Shown here piece after piece: positions 1-10,890 of a stretch of 64,000 bases of DNA; positions within the stretch are counted from its first letter, which is position 1; every line of letters begins with the position of its first letter. Source of the DNA: Oreohelix idahoensis (taxonomy: Eukaryota > Mollusca > Gastropoda > Stylommatophora > Oreohelicidae); assembly GCA_024509875.1 (NCBI GenBank), contig JAMPIV010012446.1, forward strand, positions 124,001 through 188,000, given 5' to 3'. Both the position numbers and the translations under genes were made by a program. The notes under the pieces were generated by a model, which saw only the letters and a list, made by a program, of their open reading frames with translations, searched no databases and had not been told where the DNA came from.

Positions 1-422
1 GCACATCTTACCCAGTTGTTTTCATATAGTACCAGTTCCCCAAGACTGCATGGCATCTGAGATATGTTCAATAGTTTCCTTTTTCCTTCAATAAGATAGG
101 TGATATGTTCCCACTGATCTCAATAATAGATCCGCCTTCCATAGTCTTAGTTAGGCGTCCATATATTTTTTGTTTGTCTCTAGACCCTGAACTTGGGCTG
201 GGGACCTAGAGCGAGCACTTACTTGTCGTAATCAGTTTATATGATATGGCAGTATCAATCACTCAAAATATTTAAAATATACAAGATAAATGCTTTCATT
301 CTTACCAGAATTCAGAATTGAGAACACAGTTAATGCTAGCAAAACTCAGCTGAGCTGCTGGCTATAGTATGGCGTCCCACTAAAATGTATGTAATATCTT
401 CTGGGAAAAACACCACTGGTAA
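1..422. other. Flank of the first transposon, no gene seen
   Basis: No coding frame or RNA gene is visible. Roughly positions 85-195 match, imperfectly and in the same orientation, the last ~95 bases of the window (63907-64000). Both share a GATAGGT.ATATGTT core and end in CTAGACCCTGA, so this is probably part of a dispersed repeat of unknown type. Confidence 0.45.
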
Positions 423-550
423 CACTGACTAACAAAAAAAAAAATTATTTTTTCTTTCTCTAACATTTCTATGTTTTTCTGGTCAATTTTAATGCGCTGT
501 TTTTAAATCTGCAAACCGTTTTTCTCTATCAGGTCGGGATCTCTAGAAAT
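423..550 (+). repeat. Left terminal inverted repeat of CACTA-like element 1
   Basis: Reads inward from CACTGACTAACAA and matches the reverse complement of 2475-2605 in blocks over about 125 bp, with several small indels. It is the 3' end of the element relative to the transposase. Confidence 0.8.
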
Positions 551-616
551 ACGCAATTCAAGTTTTTTAACAACGCATACAGTATTACAACATCATTCAT
601 ACAAGAAGTGTAACAG

Positions 617-2308
617 TTATGTAGGCTTGAATTTCTTTGCAGTCGACTTTCGTCGGTGAATGACATGTGGTACATCGCGATGAAGCATCCAACAATAATC
701 GGCAAGCATGGTCACACTACACCGTCCTTGATAGCGTGACTCCATTACGGCGATATCTTGATGGAATCGTTCTCCACGTTCATCGCTGACTTCGCCAAGG
801 TTGTCAGGGAAAAAGTCAAGATGCGAATCGAGCAAATGGATTTTGAGGGACATGTTACAGCCCATAATTCTGTATGCATCTATGCACTGCTTAACAATAT
901 GCACATAGTCGACAGATTTGTGATTTCCCAGAAAGTTATCGATGATCGATTTGAATGCCAGCCATGCGCGAAGTTCACTACCATGTAACAAGTTCTCGAA
1001 TTGTTTGTCTGCAATAACTTTCCTAATCTGAGGTCCTACAAAGATACCTTCCTTTATCTTTGCATCGCTAACTTGCGGAAACTTTTCTCGAAGATAAGTG
1101 AAAGCTTTGCTCGTTTTATCTAACGCTTTTACGAAATTCTTCATGAGCCCCAACTTTATATGTAACGGTGGTAAAATGATGCTGTCTTTGTTAACTAATG
1201 GCTCATGTATTACATTTTTATGCCCGAGCTGCATACGATCCCTGATAGGCCACACCTTTCTTGCATAATGTTCCTGTCTGTTGCGGCTGTCCCATTCACA
1301 TAGAAAGCAACAAAATTTAGTATACCCAGTCTGCATGCCCGTGAGCATTGCAATGACCTTTAGGTCTCCACAAATCCCCCATTGGTAGTCATTGTACTTT
1401 ATTTTTGCCAAAAGTATAGCCATATTGTCATAAGTTTTGTTCATATGAACAGAGTAGGCGACTGGAATTGATGAAAATAAATTTCCGTTATGCAATAACA
1501 CGGCTTTTAGACTAGTCTTGGAAGAGTCGATGAAAAGTCGCCATTCGTTGACTATGTGCTCATGACCGAGGTGCACCATTAGACCGTTTACATCTTTGCA
1601 ATAGCAAATGCCATCATCCATCTCAAAGTATTGAACAAGTTCTCTGTGTCTACGATGAAATTTAGATATCTGAGTATTGGGCGCTAAAAGATTCCATTCT
1701 TTGAGTCGCGAACCGAGTAATTCCGCTTGTCCTTTGGTAAGAGCGAGATCACATATTAGATCTGACAGTTCTGAATGGTTAATTAAGTGAACACCATCAT
1801 TCACCGGTATATAATCCGAGTCAGAATTAGTTTCTAAAGCAGATAAACTATCACTTTCTGATGGTTCATTCACGTCCAACGGATATTGTTCTGGTGGAAA
1901 TGGGATTGGACATGTGATTGGATCATGAGGCACTGGTTTCGAAACCAATTCAATATTTGGATAAACCACAGACTTTCTAGTTTTAAAAGTAAAACCATGG
2001 ATATTTGTCAAGCAGAAGTAACAATCAGTAGCGTGATTTGTCGGTTCACGCCATATTACTGGCACTCCAAAAGGCATCGACTTATGCTTCGGCGATTTTC
2101 GTAACCAACCTGCCAATGTATTTGCACAAGTCGAACAAACTGCATTTGGCTTCCAAGATTTATTTGCATCATCAACTTTCGAATCGAAATAACGTTCATA
2201 TGCTTTCTTTAGTAATGGTGTAAAGTTTTTCTGGTGAACACGATCGGTAAAATATCCGCACACGTAACAGAACAGATCAGCCGAATTTCTACAACTTCTA
2301 GAAGCCAT
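617..2308 (-). CDS. Transposase-like protein of a CACTA-like element
   Basis: Uninterrupted 563-residue frame inside inverted repeats, so it is the obvious transposase candidate. The N-terminal ~100 residues hold three CxxC pairs (CYVC near 14, CSTC near 58, CYFC near 96), which look like a zinc-binding, probably DNA-binding, region. The middle holds conserved FIDSSKTS (Asp near 260) and GDLKVIAML (Asp near 314), followed by a Cys pair in CCFLCEWD. Near 510 is SDERGERFHQD. These acidic positions are conserved in the broken copy at 13003-14692 and could form a DDE-type catalytic set, but I assign them by pattern only. Proteins of this type are usually left as uncharacterized in animal genomes. 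The start is the first Met of the frame, about 165 bp inside the right inverted repeat. No stops or frameshifts were seen, so it may be functional. Confidence 0.8.
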   Translation of the reverse strand: MASRSCRNSADLFCYVCGYFTDRVHQKNFTPLLKKAYERYFDSKVDDANKSWKPNAVCSTCANTLAGWLRKSPKHKSMPFGVPVIWREPTNHATDCYFCLTNIHGFTFKTRKSVVYPNIELVSKPVPHDPITCPIPFPPEQYPLDVNEPSESDSLSALETNSDSDYIPVNDGVHLINHSELSDLICDLALTKGQAELLGSRLKEWNLLAPNTQISKFHRRHRELVQYFEMDDGICYCKDVNGLMVHLGHEHIVNEWRLFIDSSKTSLKAVLLHNGNLFSSIPVAYSVHMNKTYDNMAILLAKIKYNDYQWGICGDLKVIAMLTGMQTGYTKFCCFLCEWDSRNRQEHYARKVWPIRDRMQLGHKNVIHEPLVNKDSIILPPLHIKLGLMKNFVKALDKTSKAFTYLREKFPQVSDAKIKEGIFVGPQIRKVIADKQFENLLHGSELRAWLAFKSIIDNFLGNHKSVDYVHIVKQCIDAYRIMGCNMSLKIHLLDSHLDFFPDNLGEVSDERGERFHQDIAVMESRYQGRCSVTMLADYCWMLHRDVPHVIHRRKSTAKKFKPT

Positions 2309-2474
2309 ATTTCGCTCAGAATTATTTCAAAATACAGTAACTATTTGAAAAATAACGTAACATATGTCATGCATCTTTTAGCAGTATAAAAAGTAGAATT
2401 ATTTTGCATTTTATTAATTTTTAATAAGTTATATAGTAAAAATGAAACGGAGCAAATAACGGTTTCCCAAAAAT

Positions 2475-2605
2475 ATATTTATTCCCAAATATCTTAAGAA
2501 TCTGACGTGATAGAGATAAACGGATTTCAGATTTGAAATCAGCGCAAGAAACTGACCTAAGAACACTTATTCTTATATAAGAAAGAAAAATGTTGTTTGT
2601 CAGTG
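2475..2605 (-). repeat. Right terminal inverted repeat of CACTA-like element 1
   Basis: Reverse complement starts CACTGACAAACAAC and pairs with 423-550. It lies upstream of the transposase start, so it probably carries the promoter, but no clear TATA motif can be assigned. Confidence 0.8.
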
Positions 2606-3744
2606 TAATTATTTACTGTGTCTACTGGACAGACTTATAGCAAATGGCAAAATTGCGCGTCTCTACCCCGCTAATATGAATACATTTGTCCAATCACAGA
2701 CTTCCCCCCTAACTTTTTCAAATCTTCAACCAAAAGTCAAATTTCAGTCAGATCTCAGTCAAGTATGTATTATTGTCTGTTGGTCCGTCTGTCTCTACTT
2801 GGTTTTTCACAAAAACACACTTGTTTCTTGGACCAACTATACACAAAACCTACACAAATCTGCCTCCTAAGTTATTTTTAGCCACAATTCTCCACCTTCC
2901 CCCTCTCGTTCATTACAGCTAGATTTTAGCATTTCCGTGTCTCAAGGACGCAATTTTGAGGCTTTAGTGAAAGTGTGCACAACAATACTGTCGCTAGTCT
3001 GATCTGAACAATAGTCTTTTGTCAATATCTTCCTTGTTATCTGTCCGTCTGTATAAATGAAAGTATATTAGTTCTCTGCTTAAGATGGGCTATCAAACTA
3101 GCTAGGTTTTATATCGTAACTCTATTATTAAGAAAAAACATATTTTTTCTCAAGGTTAGTTTTTTTGAAATTTGTCTTCCGAACCTTCTCCACAGCGTTT
3201 GCCGCTGAATTCAAATAAAACAACCAAGTATCGTAAAACGTCCAAGAAATGACTGTTTCGAATAAGAGCTAAGGTCTTTTCTGTCCATTTCCTTACATTG
3301 TGTTACTAGTGGCGTGAATTTTTTTCTCTTTTATTACCAATTGCGTCTTTTTGCCCTTTAGGTTCAAACACGCGTTCAGTCATATTTTTCCTTTTTCTAT
3401 CTCCGTTATCCTCCCGTCTACAGAGGGTAAACCGTTTCGTCTGCACGTCTAACTAGTTAGTTTGAATCAACATTTTTAGAACCTTAAGTTTTGTGCCCTG
3501 CCTTAAGCCAGATTGCCTAAGTTAAAAAAAAAAAAACGGTGCATTGCTGGAAGGTATTTAAATGAAATGGGCATAACATGTCGCACAACTTTATGACTTT
3601 GTCTAGTGTTGAACATATAGACTAAAAATGATTTATGTGCTCTTCGAAGAGACATAATGCTTTGAATACCTGGGCACTGTATCATGCTCATAATGCCATA
3701 CTAATCTCCATCATGAAACTAGCTGTCTGTTATAACGCTTCTCT
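2606..3744. other. Intergenic or intronic, no gene seen
   Basis: AT-rich sequence with T-runs and a few pyrimidine-rich patches. No coding frame with recognisable protein similarity and no clear repeat boundaries were found. Confidence 0.4.
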
Positions 3745-4290
3745 GATCATCAGTTGCAGCTGACCTGTGTGGTGATGGCAGCTGATGGTGATGATCATCA
3801 TCAATGTCACTCTTGAGCTGTGACTCTTGAGCAGGCTGGTGAAGGCTTTGTTATCACTCTGTTTCTCTAATAGGAGAGCATGTGGCCTTCTGTTTCTCAC
3901 ATGGACACATCATTATCATTCTGCATTTTGCTCCCTGTGGAGCATGGAACCAGCACTGCATCTGGTTCTCTTGCACACAGCCAGCACCAAGCATTCACAT
4001 GTTCTTGCAGTGGTAGTTTCTGTAGAAAGTTGTTTTAAATGATGAGATTGCCAGCCTCATATACAATCTCATGTTAGTCACCTTGGACGTGCCTGAGGCT
4101 GCAGTAGTCCTACTTTTTCTTTGCCTCTTCAGCAACAAGTTGCCACAGAAACCACCGCTGCAGGAGCATGTGACTTCTTGGTGTGGGCTTCCTACAAGGG
4201 AACCAGCAGTAGTGGTGGCTGCAGGCTTTGTAAGGAGGGAGTAGGAAAGTGATGATGATGCCAGTGATGTCATCCTTATAGGTCTGTTTG
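3745..4290. repeat. Dispersed repeat with an internal inverted pair
   Basis: The segment around 3940-4120 is shared with 38283-38690 (blocks such as CTCCCTGTGGAGCATG, CATTCACATG and GGGTGCAGTAGTCCT-like sequence). Within this copy, ~3955-4037 and ~4128-4230 are imperfect inverted copies of each other, so the region can fold into a long hairpin. It is probably a rearranged retroposon 3' end. The coding origin is not recognisable. Confidence 0.5.
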
Positions 4291-5429
4291 TTTAAAATTG
4301 TAAAAACTTCCTTGTGTCATTTTATGGAACCTTGCATTAAATGCAGTTATTGCCCATATGAAAAGGAATTTTGCACCTAGTTAGGGATTTACCAGAAATA
4401 GCTAGTGTACACATATCAGAAATACAGTAGTTTTTGTGTGTGTAGGAACAGTACAGTTCATTAGACTGAACGTTTTGAGAAATCCTTAACCAACATATGT
4501 ACTTAAGGAAGACAGTATGTACAGTGATATAATTGTTTGTACCTTATCAGAAATAATTACTGGAAGTACACTTAATCTGTTGGGTTCTTGATACCAGCTT
4601 GGGATGTCTGGTGACAATTCTTCAACACATTCTTTTTATGAAATGACTTTTAATAAATTACTTTTTATATTTAATTTAAAAAAAAAATCATGCCAAGATA
4701 TGTTCAGGTTTAATAAATCTTTATTCTTGTTTTTTTTTTTTTTTTTTTTGGGAAAGACCTTATTTACATCATGTATTATGAGTTTCCTTCAAGGGTATGT
4801 TAGTTAGATTCTACACATTTTCACTTTATTCTTGCTATTTGTGTCTGCATAAGTTATTGCTTTGTTCTGCTCCACAAGAGGCTATTTCTGGTTGTGATGT
4901 AATGTACCCGAAGCAACTGTTTTAGGAATGTATGCATTTTGGAATGGGTGTTTATGTTGTCTACCTTCTGGCATCTGAGCCATTTGGTGGAACTGCTTTG
5001 GTTGCTCAGAATCTTAAGTCTATTTTACATTAATTTTCAAGAGTCTGCAGATTTTTCTTTGAGAGGTCAGTAGACAGAAAAACAGAAACGCTTACTCACC
5101 AGCCACATTATTTTAAGTTTTGTTGTTTTCTGCCTCTCAATGACGTGGGCATATATTTACTGGAAATAATTGAGTTAATTATAAATGTACCAGAAATAAT
5201 TTGGCTTTATCATATACATTTATGAAATCATTTGGTTTTATCACATGCATGTCGGAAATACTATGCTTTTATCATATGCATGTCAGAAATAATTTAATGT
5301 AATCATTGTTTGTTTGTTTGCCATATATAAATTTTTATGCATGTAAAGTTATATTTGGCTGTTGTGAATGTTGTCAGGTGATGCACAAATTATTGCACGG
5401 CTAAACGTTGTAAATTTGTTGCACAGGAT
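4291..5429. other. No gene seen
   Basis: AT-rich, with a long T-run near 4730-4750. Around 5165-5300 there is a loose tandem pattern (GGAAATAATTTGG...TTTATCATATGCATGT, ~50-55 bp spacing, three or four degenerate units). No coding potential is recognised. Confidence 0.4.
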
Positions 5430-5822
5430 ACATCATCATCATCATCATCCTTCAGCTCCCCAAGGAGCATAGGTCTTCAACAAACTTATGCCAAGTCTTC
5501 TTGCCCTGTGCCGTCTGCTCAAGGGGGTCTTTCCATGTCATCTTCATGTCCTTCATGCCTGTCTCCAGTTCTCGTCTCTATGTGTTAGTTAGTCTCCTGC
5601 TCTTACTCCAAGGATTCCAGGATAAGGACTGCCTGGTAATGCTATCAGCAGATTTCCTCAGTGTGTGTACTCTGTACCTCCAGCGTTTTCTTCTCATCTC
5701 ATGTTCCACTGGTTCTTGTCATCAGTTCCATATTAATGGTCTTGTCATACCACTTCAATCCTTCTGTTCTATGCAAGCACTCATTTATGAAAGTCTAGCT
5801 TTATTTACATACAGGAAGTAAC
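5430..5822 (-). mobile_element. 5'-truncated RTE-like LINE tail (family alpha)
   Basis: Read on the - strand, this is the last ~390 bp of a LINE that recurs in both orientations across the window. Its 3' end is the CTCCTTGGGGAGCTGAAGG-type block followed by an (ATG)n tail, seen here as (CAT)n at 5430-5449. The best-preserved copy of the same tail (39385-39708) encodes the ORF2 C-terminus. Frames here are broken, so it is a dead copy. Confidence 0.7.
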
Positions 5823-6068
5823 AAAAATAATGAGACTCAGAAGACAACCAGTGAGTGAAGGTCAGCTGGGGTTGAGTTAAAAAAAAGCAAGAATTTTACA
5901 AAGATAATTTTAAAGCAAGACCATCTTGATGTTCAAGGCAAGTTGACAAGGCAGGAAAATATTCATTTACAAAGAAAAGAGAACTCAAACTGTGGTTTGA
6001 TCTTTGCTGCCTAAGGAATTTCCATACTCAGCCTGCAGAGTGAGGAATTCATAAGTAATGAAACTGAC

Positions 6069-7608
6069 ATGAAATACAAGGAAGTTAATAAAGTACTTGT
6101 TGAATTGCTTGAATGTTTACCTTCAACAGGGAACATGCATGACACAGAAAAAGGCACTACTCACCAGAATGATCCTGTGCTTAATGATACATACAACCAA
6201 CAGCTGAACCAACAACAGCCCAGACAAAACCAGGAAGTGTTTCAACTGCATCATGAGTATCAGGCTGAAAAACAGCATCTATCACAGCTAGACCAGGAAA
6301 ATCAGCCACTGGGAAGACTACAACAGCCAGTGCAACATCAAGAAGCTAAGCACTCTGTGTCTTTGCCAAAACTGCCCAGGGTGAATTTCTCAGAATCAGA
6401 AGGACAGGTGTCCCCACTAGTTCAGCTGAACAAATCACCACGGCAGTTTCCTGAATGGTTTAAGAAACTCTCTCAACTAAGAAAACAGTTACTTCAGGGT
6501 CAGCAGGCAGATGAGGCTGACTTTTATGATGAAGAAGATGGGGCGGATGACTATGACAATTATGCCGATCCTGATGTACCTGAAGAAAGTGAGGAATCTT
6601 ATCTTTATGAGAAGGATTCTGCTAACAATGACAAAGATGAAGAAATGGATCAACGTCCATTACTTGATGAAGAAGATGGAACTGATTATTATGATGCAGA
6701 TTCTGATGTAGCTGAAGAAAGTGAGAAATCCTATCTTTATGAGAAGAATTCTACTAACAATGCGAAAGATGATGGGGATCAGCAAGCATTACTTGATGAA
6801 GAAGATGAGACTGATGAATATAATGATTATGATGCAGATTCTGATGTGGCTGAAAAAAGTGAGAAATCTTATCTTTATGAGAAGAATTCTACTAACAATG
6901 CGAAAGATGAAGAAATGGACCAGCACTCATCACAGTCAAAGCAACATCAACAAATACACAAAAAATATGAGTTTCCTGTAGAAGATGAGTTCATGACCAA
7001 TAGAGAAAATGGTGCTGATGTTAGGGATAAAGATGATGATAATAATGATGAAGAAGCAGATGATATTTCCATTGATGAGAATGAAGGCGAGATGAACGAG
7101 TCTGAGGATACCTTGGACACGGATACTGGATATAGCTATCAGAAAAATGAGAAATATAGCTCACATAAGAAGGACAATGATTCTGCTAGTAGTGACAAAG
7201 ATGATACTGGAGATGAGAATACTGTTGAAGAAACAGCAAAAGATGATGTTGACAGTCAGCTAGGCAGAACAGATGAATATGGGGATGATTCATATGAGGA
7301 AGATGATAAATCTTTTTCTGAAAAGATGAAAAATGTTAGTTCTAGCAATGATAAAGATAATGTTGGAGATTACAATGGTCTGGAGGAAGCAATAGATGGT
7401 CCAAAAGTTTTGGATGATAACGATGTATATGACAAAGATGAAACTGATGGATTAACTGATGACAAGGATGAGATGAATAGTTTTGATGTTGATGCCGATG
7501 TGCCATTCGATGATGACCCATCAGTCAGTCTTGTCACCACACCTGAGCCATACACGAGGAGTTCACAGGACACAGAACTGAAGTCTGTCTTAAAAGACTT
7601 GAATAAGG
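6069..7608 (+). CDS. Acidic Asp/Glu-rich protein, large exon
   Basis: Open frame of ~513 codons to a strong donor, AAGG|GTGAGT. The first ~150 residues are Gln-rich. The rest is dominated by Asp, Glu, Lys, Ser and Asn. Residues ~155-285 contain three tandem repeats of ~44 residues, each with SYLYEK followed by N/D-rich sequence and a DEED turn. Several NST sequons are present. Splicing at 7608 leaves phase 1, which matches the acceptors of the 12570 and 40917 exons, both of which continue in the same acidic style. The Met at 6069 is the first in frame but may not be the true start: the frame stays open upstream to a stop at 6012. An acceptor near 6015 (CTAAG) would also be phase 1. No signal peptide or known domain is seen, and the function is unknown. 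The DNA repeats suggest the acidic tract grew by slippage or unequal exchange. Confidence 0.7.
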
Positions 7609-8182
7609 GTGAGTGTCAACTTTACGTAGAAGGTCAGCTTAGAGTGGGCCCTTTCTTTATTGTAGCGTCATTTTTTTGCTTCAGATTTTCTTTGCTATAG
7701 ATGTTACACTGTTAATACCATGGGATTTCGTTACCAATCTTCCTATTTTTGAATGCTTGTTTTATTTAGTTTGTTTGACTTTGAGTTCAATGCTTTGCTT
7801 TTACCTAGTTTTATAGTTCTGGCATATTTTTGTGTATGAGATGAATAATAATTGGAGGCATTTTTTGTTTCTACAGCTTATTTCCTCTATTTTCATCTGC
7901 TTTGAAGTTTATTTTTAAACAGTATTTATTATTTTAATTTTATAAATAGTTTTAGAATGTTTTGTAATTCCTTATTCATAAAAGCTTACTAGTTTCTCTT
8001 CAAAGATGCTATCATTGTAAACAAATAAATTTTTTAAGCCTATAAAAATGAATAAAGATGGGGGTAGTCTATTTTCTAATAATCTCAGATCATATGTAAC
8101 CATCTTTTTTAAAAATGAGTTCTAAAGTTTGTATTTTGACATTGAAAATATTTTTTGATGAAGCTGTACTTTTATTTTCACT
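7609..8182 (+). other. Start of intron 1 of the acidic-protein gene
   Basis: Begins GTGAGT. AT-rich, with no coding potential beyond the run-on of the exon frame to a stop at 7700. The inferred intron runs to 12569. Confidence 0.6.
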
Positions 8183-8895
8183 TTGGGAAAAAACATTTTG
8201 ATTTGCAGTAATGCTTTACTGACTCAGTTGTCTGTTCTTCAAGCTGTGGAAGGCAGTGGACATTGTAGAACTGAATTAGCCAAATTAATCCTGAATGCTG
8301 ATCAGCTTATCACTTCCTATGGCATCAAAATAGTTATGCAGTGGATTCATGGTCACTCATATACACCAGGTAATGACTGAGCAGACAGATTAGCAAAGAA
8401 AGAAATAGACAAGAACAACCACTCACAGCAACAACTCTCCAAACAGCCAAATCACTCATACGAACAACAAACAAAGAAACGTGGCTGAACAGATGGGCCA
8501 TGGGAAACGCCGAGAGAGAGGTTTACAGACATATGGCCGGTCCTGATCCTAATGACAACATTGGTCATCTTACAAGGAGGGATCAGAGCACCATTTTTCA
8601 GCTCAGAACACAACACATATCACTCAATAGTCACTTGAACAGAATCCAACCACAGCACTCTCCAGAGTGCCAGCTGTGTAACTACCCCTTCGAAACTGTT
8701 GATCACCATCTCTTTGAGTGCCCAGCAATTGATGATGTTAGGAAAATGCTCCTTCCTCCGAGGCCAGATAATTGGAACACCTTGTACAGAGAAACAAAAC
8801 AACTTGCGAAAACATGCAGATATCACTACATGGCATTGGGCCGAAAGGTGAGAGCACAAGCACCGGTGGATCAATAACAGAACAGAACTGCTATG
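8183..8895 (+). pseudogene. 3' end of a LINE ORF2 with RNase H domain, broken
   Basis: The first part encodes an RNase H C-terminal piece, with MQWIHGHSYTPGND followed by a TGA and then ADRLAKK-like sequence in the same frame. The stop sits inside the conserved RNase H GN..AD.LAK block. After a frame break, 8500-8877 encodes the typical downstream tail, with a zinc-finger-like CQLCNYPFETVDHHLFEC (CxxC...HxxxxC). RNase H plus this tail points to an I/R1/LOA-type LINE rather than the RTE-like families elsewhere in the window. The copy is 5'-truncated and lies in intron 1. It is not functional. Confidence 0.75.
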
Positions 8896-8903
8896 CTTTA
8901 GAC

Positions 8904-9372
8904 CAGGGGTTGGCAACTGGTCGATCTTGATCTACCAGTAGTTCCAATGGGATAATTTGGTAGATCTCCCTGTGGCTAAGGCGTGAGAATTTGTATTTTT
9001 TTTGTTTTAATTAGGTAAATTGTAGACTAGCCCCTTCCTTCCATCACTTAAAAGTACAATGTCCTTGTGTTTAAAGGTATTTTAACAACATTCCCAGTGA
9101 AAACCCACAAGCTTGCTTACTAACATTCACTTAATTCGTGAACTGCATAAGATATAGGTGATCCTTTGTTTGAAGTGAAGGTAACATTCGGTAAAATTTA
9201 ACTTAGTTTGAATTTTCCACTGCTCCGGTCGGTTGGAATTGCAGGAAGAAGATGGTCTGGCAGAAGTAGAAGTTACGTTAAGGCTGCGCTTATTCTAAAT
9301 GCTCTGAAACCTGAAAGGTAGATCTTTAGAGAGCTCTGTGGTTCTAAAGTAGATACTCCACAATAACTGCTG
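8904..9372. mobile_element. hAT-like non-autonomous element
   Basis: A 469-bp segment starting CAGGGGTTGGCAAC, a common hAT-type end, and flanked by the 8-bp direct repeat CTTTAGAC (8896-8903 and 9373-9380), the size typical of hAT. The right end, read inward, starts CAGCAGTT, so the inverted repeats are weak. No coding frame. It sits just past the dead LINE in intron 1. Confidence 0.6.
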
Positions 9373-9764
9373 CTTTAGACCATGCTTTCATTGAGTCAGC
9401 TAGAGACATAAACAAGGATATCTTTGCACCTTGTTTGAGTATAATTATTATTTTAGTTTATCTTCAACAGTGTTTAGCTTTAAGATATGACATTTTACTA
9501 ACTTTACTGATCGTTTTATAATATTATTATTTTAACATGAAAATTGTTATTGTGCTGAGGGGGAAGAAAAAATGTAGATGTTTATAGTTGTACTAGTCTA
9601 TCATTAATATGTTCTTGTTAAAACATGGCAGATATTAACACTTCACTGCTTCTGCTTTTTAAAAATTATTTGCTGCGAATAAAGTCTTAGGACAACCGTC
9701 ATAGACTTAGATACCACTAAAGCTTTGAATCCCACTGTAGCTGTTCAGTGTTATCTTTTATTCA

Positions 9765-9985
9765 ACCAGTCAGTCCTTTTAGCTCCCCAAGGAGCATAGG
9801 CCTTCAACAAACACATGCCATGTCCTCCTGTCATGTCCCATCAGCTCAAGTACTTTCCATGTCTTCCTCATCATTTTAATTTATGTCTCCAGTTCTCTTC
9901 TCCTTGTGTTTTTTTGGTCTACTTCTGCCTCATTTACCCTGAAGATTCCAGAGCAAGGACTACCTTGTAATGCTATCAAATACAG
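9765..9985 (-). mobile_element. RTE-like LINE tail (family alpha), short copy
   Basis: On the + strand it starts with AGCTCCCCAAGGAGCATAGG and runs through the same blocks as 39385-39620. About 220 bp, non-coding. The adjoining stretches 9381-9764 and 9986-10590 hold no recognisable gene. Confidence 0.65.
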
Positions 9986-10594
9986 CACAGAATTTATTGA
10001 CGTGTACTCCTTATTAGCCGAAGATGGATTCAGAGATTCTGGTTTTTTTTTTTTTAAGAGGATGGAGAAAAAGAAGAGTATAGGAAGGCAGAGAAAGACA
10101 TGGTTTTACAGCCTAAGAGAATAAACAGGACTAAATTTTGCAAATGTTTTCTAGAAGCAGACAGAAATATGGAAATACTAAATATGAATCTCCAGAAAGC
10201 AGAAAATAACAATATGATTGTGAATGATTAAAATTTGACAGGTGGATCAACATAAAGTAATCCAAACATTTGGTTGTCCATTGTTTTTAATTTTTATTCA
10301 TTCCCATTTATTGCGAACATTATGATGAAACACAATCTTTGTTCTAAGACAAGAGTTTAAATAGAATACCTTTAGGGTAGGTTATCATAATATATGTCTT
10401 TTATTCATTCTACATGCATAACATCTTCATTTGCGTAGATCTGAACTTTTAGCTTCGACTAATGCTTTACCTATGACAATCAGTCTTTTTAGTCAGTAGT
10501 TATGAAATTGAGAGTAGTATAGGTATAGGTTTGCATCCTTTAATCTGAACACCTGAAAAAAACCCAAAATATTCTGAAAATTGAACGTTTCTTT

Positions 10595-10890
10595 TGGCTA
10601 TTATTTGATCATGATTTGGGTGATTTCTGACTATTTTGGGCTGTTTTTTTAATCATGATTTGGGTGATTTCTGACTATTTTGGGCTAATTTTTTATCATG
10701 ATTTGGGTGATTTCTGACTATTTTGGGCTGTTTTTTTAATCATGATTTGGGTGATTTCTGACTATTTTGGGCTGTTTTTTTTTAAAATCATGATTTGGGT
10801 GATTTCTGACTATTTTGGGCTATTTTTATATCATAATTTGGATTATTTCTGACTATGTTGGGTTTTTTTTTAAAAACACAGTTTGGGCGA
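10595..10890. repeat. Tandem repeat, ~44-bp unit, about 6.5 copies
   Basis: The unit ATCATGATTTGGGTGATTTC... starts at 10608, 10652, 10695, 10739, 10787 and 10830, giving periods of 44, 43, 44, 48 and 43. Differences are mainly in the T-run between units. The array decays to the right into ~10920. It lies in intron 1. Confidence 0.85.

Larger units (their letters stand above)
423..2605 (-). mobile_element. CACTA-like DNA transposon, apparently intact
   Basis: A 2.2-kb element bounded by inverted repeats of about 125 bp. Both ends start CACTGAC.AACAA and share further blocks, including TGCGCTG, AAATCTG, CCGTTT and TCTCTATCA. The bases immediately outside are TAA on both sides, consistent with a 3-bp target-site duplication. 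The only long frame inside is the 563-residue protein on the - strand. CACT-starting ends with a 3-bp duplication resemble the CMC (CACTA/Mirage/Chapaev) group. That assignment is inference from ends and layout. A related but diverged copy with its own inverted repeats lies at 12666-15028. Confidence 0.8.

Noticed and set aside
5501..5821. A 106-residue membrane-like protein
   Set aside because: It is the antisense of an alpha LINE tail. The same sequence recurs in other tails with different frames.
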